Below are positions 24,211-25,950 of a DNA stretch of 25,950 bases, piece after piece (positions within the stretch are counted from its first letter, which is position 1; each line of letters begins with the position of its first letter). The position numbers were made by a program, and so were the translations under genes. Source of the DNA: Candidatus Tectomicrobia bacterium (lineage in GTDB: Bacteria > UBA8248); contig JACPUR010000022.1 of assembly GCA_016192135.1 (NCBI GenBank), forward strand, positions 1 through 25,950, written 5' to 3'. The notes beneath the pieces are model-generated. The model ran no database searches and was not told the origin of the DNA. It saw only the letters and a list, made by a program, of their open reading frames with translations.

Positions 24211-25215
24211 GTGGCCAAAGGAATCGCTTGGATCACGACGACGTGGATTCAGGGGCTCGCGGACCCCATGAGCTACCTCCGGCCCCTGGAGGCGGCGGGC
24301 CTGGAGGTCCGCATCGACTCTACGGGACGGGAGCCGACCGAGGAGGAGATGCTCCGGAAGCTCCCCGGCGTGGTCGTCTCCATGCCCAGCAACGATCCCT
24401 TCAACGAGCGCACCCTGGCCGCCGCCGACAGCCTCCGCCTCGTGGCCCGCACGGGGGTGGGCGTGAACAGCATCGACCTCGAAGCCTGCACCCGGCACGG
24501 GGTGGTGGTCACCTACGCCCCCGGCCAGAACGCCGTCTCCGTCTCGGAGCACACCTTCGGCCTCATCCTCTCCGTCGCGCGGCGCATCTGCCTCCTCAAC
24601 GAAAGGGTCCGCCGGGGCGAATGGGGCGCGCTCCGGGTGCCTATCCCCCCCCTGACGGGCAAGACGCTCGGCATCATCGGCCTGGGCAACGTGGGCAAGA
24701 ACGTCGCCCGGCGCGCGGTGGCCTTCGGGATGGAGGTCCTGGCCCACGACCTGGTGCGCGACGAGCGCTTCGCCGCCGAAACCGGGGTTTACTACAAGCC
24801 GCTGGACGAGGTGATCCGGCGCGCGGACTACTTGACCTGCCACGTGCCCCTGACGAACCTCACGCGGGGCATGATCGGCCGCGGCGTGCTCCGGCGCATG
24901 AAACCCACCGCCTTCCTCATCAACACCGCCCGGGGACCCGTCGTGGACCTCGACGCCCTGGCCGAGGAGCTCCCGCGCGGCACCATCCGGGGCGCGGCGC
25001 TGGACGTCTTCCCTCAGGAGCCCCCCAAGCAGCCCCACCCCGTCTTCGGGCTCGACAACGTCGTCGTCACCCCGCATATGGCGGGGCTGGGAGAGGACGC
25101 CTGCGAGAACTCGCTGCGCCACGCCGTCCACTGCACGCTGGAGTTCCTGGCCGGCCGGCGGCCTCCCGACGTTGTGAACCCCGAGGCGCTCGATCAGCCG
25201 GGGGTGAGGCGATAA
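24211..25215 (+). CDS. D-isomer-specific 2-hydroxyacid dehydrogenase family protein (phosphoglycerate dehydrogenase-like)
   Basis: 334 residues, GTG start with GGAGG (24201-24205) five bases upstream. NAD-dependent oxidoreductase for D-2-hydroxy acids or their 2-oxo forms. Visible: RTGVGVNSIDL (80-90), SVSEHTFGLIL, the dinucleotide loop GLGNVG (157-162), and the catalytic triad R241 (NTARGPVVD), E270 (DVFPQEP) and H289 (TPHMAG). It lacks the C-terminal ACT domain of full SerA, so it is more likely a glyoxylate/hydroxypyruvate-type or sugar-acid dehydrogenase than the regulated serine enzyme. It stands alone, divergent from the SDR gene. Confidence 0.93.
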   Translation: MAKGIAWITTTWIQGLADPMSYLRPLEAAGLEVRIDSTGREPTEEEMLRKLPGVVVSMPSNDPFNERTLAAADSLRLVARTGVGVNSIDLEACTRHGVVVTYAPGQNAVSVSEHTFGLILSVARRICLLNERVRRGEWGALRVPIPPLTGKTLGIIGLGNVGKNVARRAVAFGMEVLAHDLVRDERFAAETGVYYKPLDEVIRRADYLTCHVPLTNLTRGMIGRGVLRRMKPTAFLINTARGPVVDLDALAEELPRGTIRGAALDVFPQEPPKQPHPVFGLDNVVVTPHMAGLGEDACENSLRHAVHCTLEFLAGRRPPDVVNPEALDQPGVRR

Positions 25216-25431
25216 TTCAAGACATCCATGTCCGATTCTTTAAAGCCAACCAATGTGAACGCTTGCGGCCGATCCTTCATTTGGCGGGTTCTCGTGCACG
25301 CGCATCGCCCACTTTCCAGATTGTAATATCCATCACACATTTTCGATCTCTTTTTGAAAACTCCCTCACATTTTCAGCATTATTGCCATATATTTTGTTC
25401 AATACCGCTTCTCTCGCATAAGGAGACTGTC
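25216..25431. other. AT-rich region before the cysteine-repeat gene
   Basis: No gene seen in 216 bases. The right half (25315-25415) is far richer in A/T than the rest of the window. It contains the promoter candidate listed separately. No intrinsic terminator for the preceding gene was found. Confidence 0.5.
25354..25383 (+). promoter_or_regulatory. Candidate promoter of the cysteine-repeat gene
   Basis: TTGAAA (25354-25359), 18-base spacer, CATTAT (25378-25383), giving a leader of about 45 bases before GTG 25432. Confidence 0.5.
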
Positions 25432-25950
25432 GTGAAACGATTGCTCGTAGCCCTCGGGGTTGCGGGCGGCCTCTTCTGGATCTCGCAGACCGCCGCCTAC
25501 GCGCAAGCCCCTCACCCCGCCTGTAGCCTGCTTCCCCCGCAAGAGCAAGGTCTTTGCAACCAGACCATCAACAATCGCCGGGCCGCCTGCGACCGCCAGC
25601 CCAACCCCCAGGCCCGCCAGGCCTGCCTCAACGCCTTCGGCCAGCTCAACACCCGGCTGAACTCCTGCCCGCAGGTCCAGCCCGCCGACCGGCGCGACGA
25701 CTGCGTGCGCGCTTCTTTGGGATTGCCCCAGCCTCGTCCGCCCGTTGCGGGACACCCCGCCTGCAACCTCCTGCCTCCGCAGGAGCGGGGCCTCTGCGTC
25801 CAGCGCATCAACGAACGCCGGGCCGCCTGCGACCGCCAGCCCAACCCCCAGGCCCGCCAGGCCTGCCTCAACGCCTTCGGCCAGCTCAACACCCGGCTGA
25901 ACTCCTGCCCGCAGGTCCAGCCCGCCGACCGGCGCGACGACTGCGTGCGC
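25432..25950 (+). CDS. Secreted protein of 80-residue six-cysteine repeats, C-terminus cut by window edge
   Basis: Open to the right edge (173 codons seen). GTG 25432 follows AGGAG (25421-25425) by six bases. Signal peptide: KRLLVALGVAGGLFWISQTA then AYA, with cleavage probably after A24. Two tandem repeats of 80 residues follow. The first has cysteines at 31, 42, 53, 65, 79 and 91 (spacing 10, 10, 11, 13, 11 residues); the second starts at C111. Each unit reads HPAC-x-LLPPQE-x-GLC, then RRAACDRQPNPQARQACLN, FGQLNTRLNSCPQVQP and DRRDDCVR. The even cysteine count and export suggest disulfide-bonded helical units in the periplasm or outside the cell, or, less likely, a metal or heme role (no CxxCH seen). 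I do not recognise the family. More repeats may follow beyond the window. Confidence 0.8.
   Translation, partial: MKRLLVALGVAGGLFWISQTAAYAQAPHPACSLLPPQEQGLCNQTINNRRAACDRQPNPQARQACLNAFGQLNTRLNSCPQVQPADRRDDCVRASLGLPQPRPPVAGHPACNLLPPQERGLCVQRINERRAACDRQPNPQARQACLNAFGQLNTRLNSCPQVQPADRRDDCVR
25576..25710 (+). repeat. Exact tandem repeat, copy 1 (135 bp)
   Basis: Identical base for base to 25816-25950 at a period of 240 bases (80 codons). The flanking parts of the same unit differ, for example at 25573 and 25575, so the identical block is bounded on the left. Confidence 0.95.
25816..25950 (+). repeat. Exact tandem repeat, copy 2 (135 bp, runs to the edge)
   Basis: Second copy of the block at 25576-25710. 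Its right limit is not visible because the window ends, so identity may extend further. Confidence 0.95.

Noticed and set aside
25399-25892. Minus-strand frames over the cysteine-repeat gene, one with an internal repeat
   Set aside because: The repetition is imposed by the plus-strand repeat; the plus frame has a signal peptide, a ribosome site and ordered cysteines.
25576-25950. CRISPR-like array
   Set aside because: Only two copies at a 240-base period, in frame with a protein; no short repeats with unique spacers.

Overview
The window is about 26 kb of very GC-rich bacterial DNA with tightly packed genes, strong GGAGG-type ribosome binding sites and several GTG or TTG starts. It is chromosomal in character: glycolysis genes, secG, a tRNA-Leu and peptide deformylase sit beside many uptake systems (TRAP-TAXI, a peptide-type ABC importer, MFS) and organic-acid or amide enzymes. 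A lipoprotein and TRAP transport suggest a Gram-negative heterotroph. The mix recalls uncultivated soil or marine lineages such as Rokubacteria or Tectomicrobia, but that placement is a guess. No insertion sequence, phage gene, CRISPR array or rRNA was seen.

Layout. (1) 1-6104: a leftward, very large TRAP fused permease, cut by the left edge, is divergent from a rightward group: FAH-family enzyme, mandelate racemase/enolase-type enzyme and TAXI receptor. The group closes with a strong terminator and looks like one uptake-and-breakdown locus for a carboxylic acid. (2) 6192-7553: an MFS transporter whose only sensible start is an ATC codon. (3) 7554-8460: a mostly non-coding stretch holding a 27-residue lysine-rich, histone-tail-like peptide gene with its own promoter candidate and a textbook terminator, then a second hairpin ahead of hyuA. 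(4) 8461-12344: hyuA and hyuB, overlapping by ATGA. (5) 12432-13076: a lipoprotein. (6) 13221-16665: gap-pgk-tpiA-secG, the classic order. (7) 16697-21219: a peptide-family ABC importer (binding protein and two permeases, no ATPase genes), with large insertions in the binding protein and in the second permease. (8) 21296-21382: tRNA-Leu(GAG). (9) 21673-21879: a small zinc-ribbon protein. (10) 24007-21962, leftward: SDR, HAD phosphatase and peptide deformylase in one operon. (11) 24211-25215: a D-2-hydroxyacid dehydrogenase, divergent from the SDR, with a large inverted repeat between the two. (12) 25432 to the right edge: a secreted protein of 80-residue, six-cysteine repeats, with a 135-bp block duplicated exactly.

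The most unusual items are the cysteine-repeat protein, the permease with about 175 extra hydrophobic residues, the enlarged TRAP permease, the lysine-rich micro-gene and the ATC start. No anti-phage or otherwise clearly new multi-gene system could be demonstrated.
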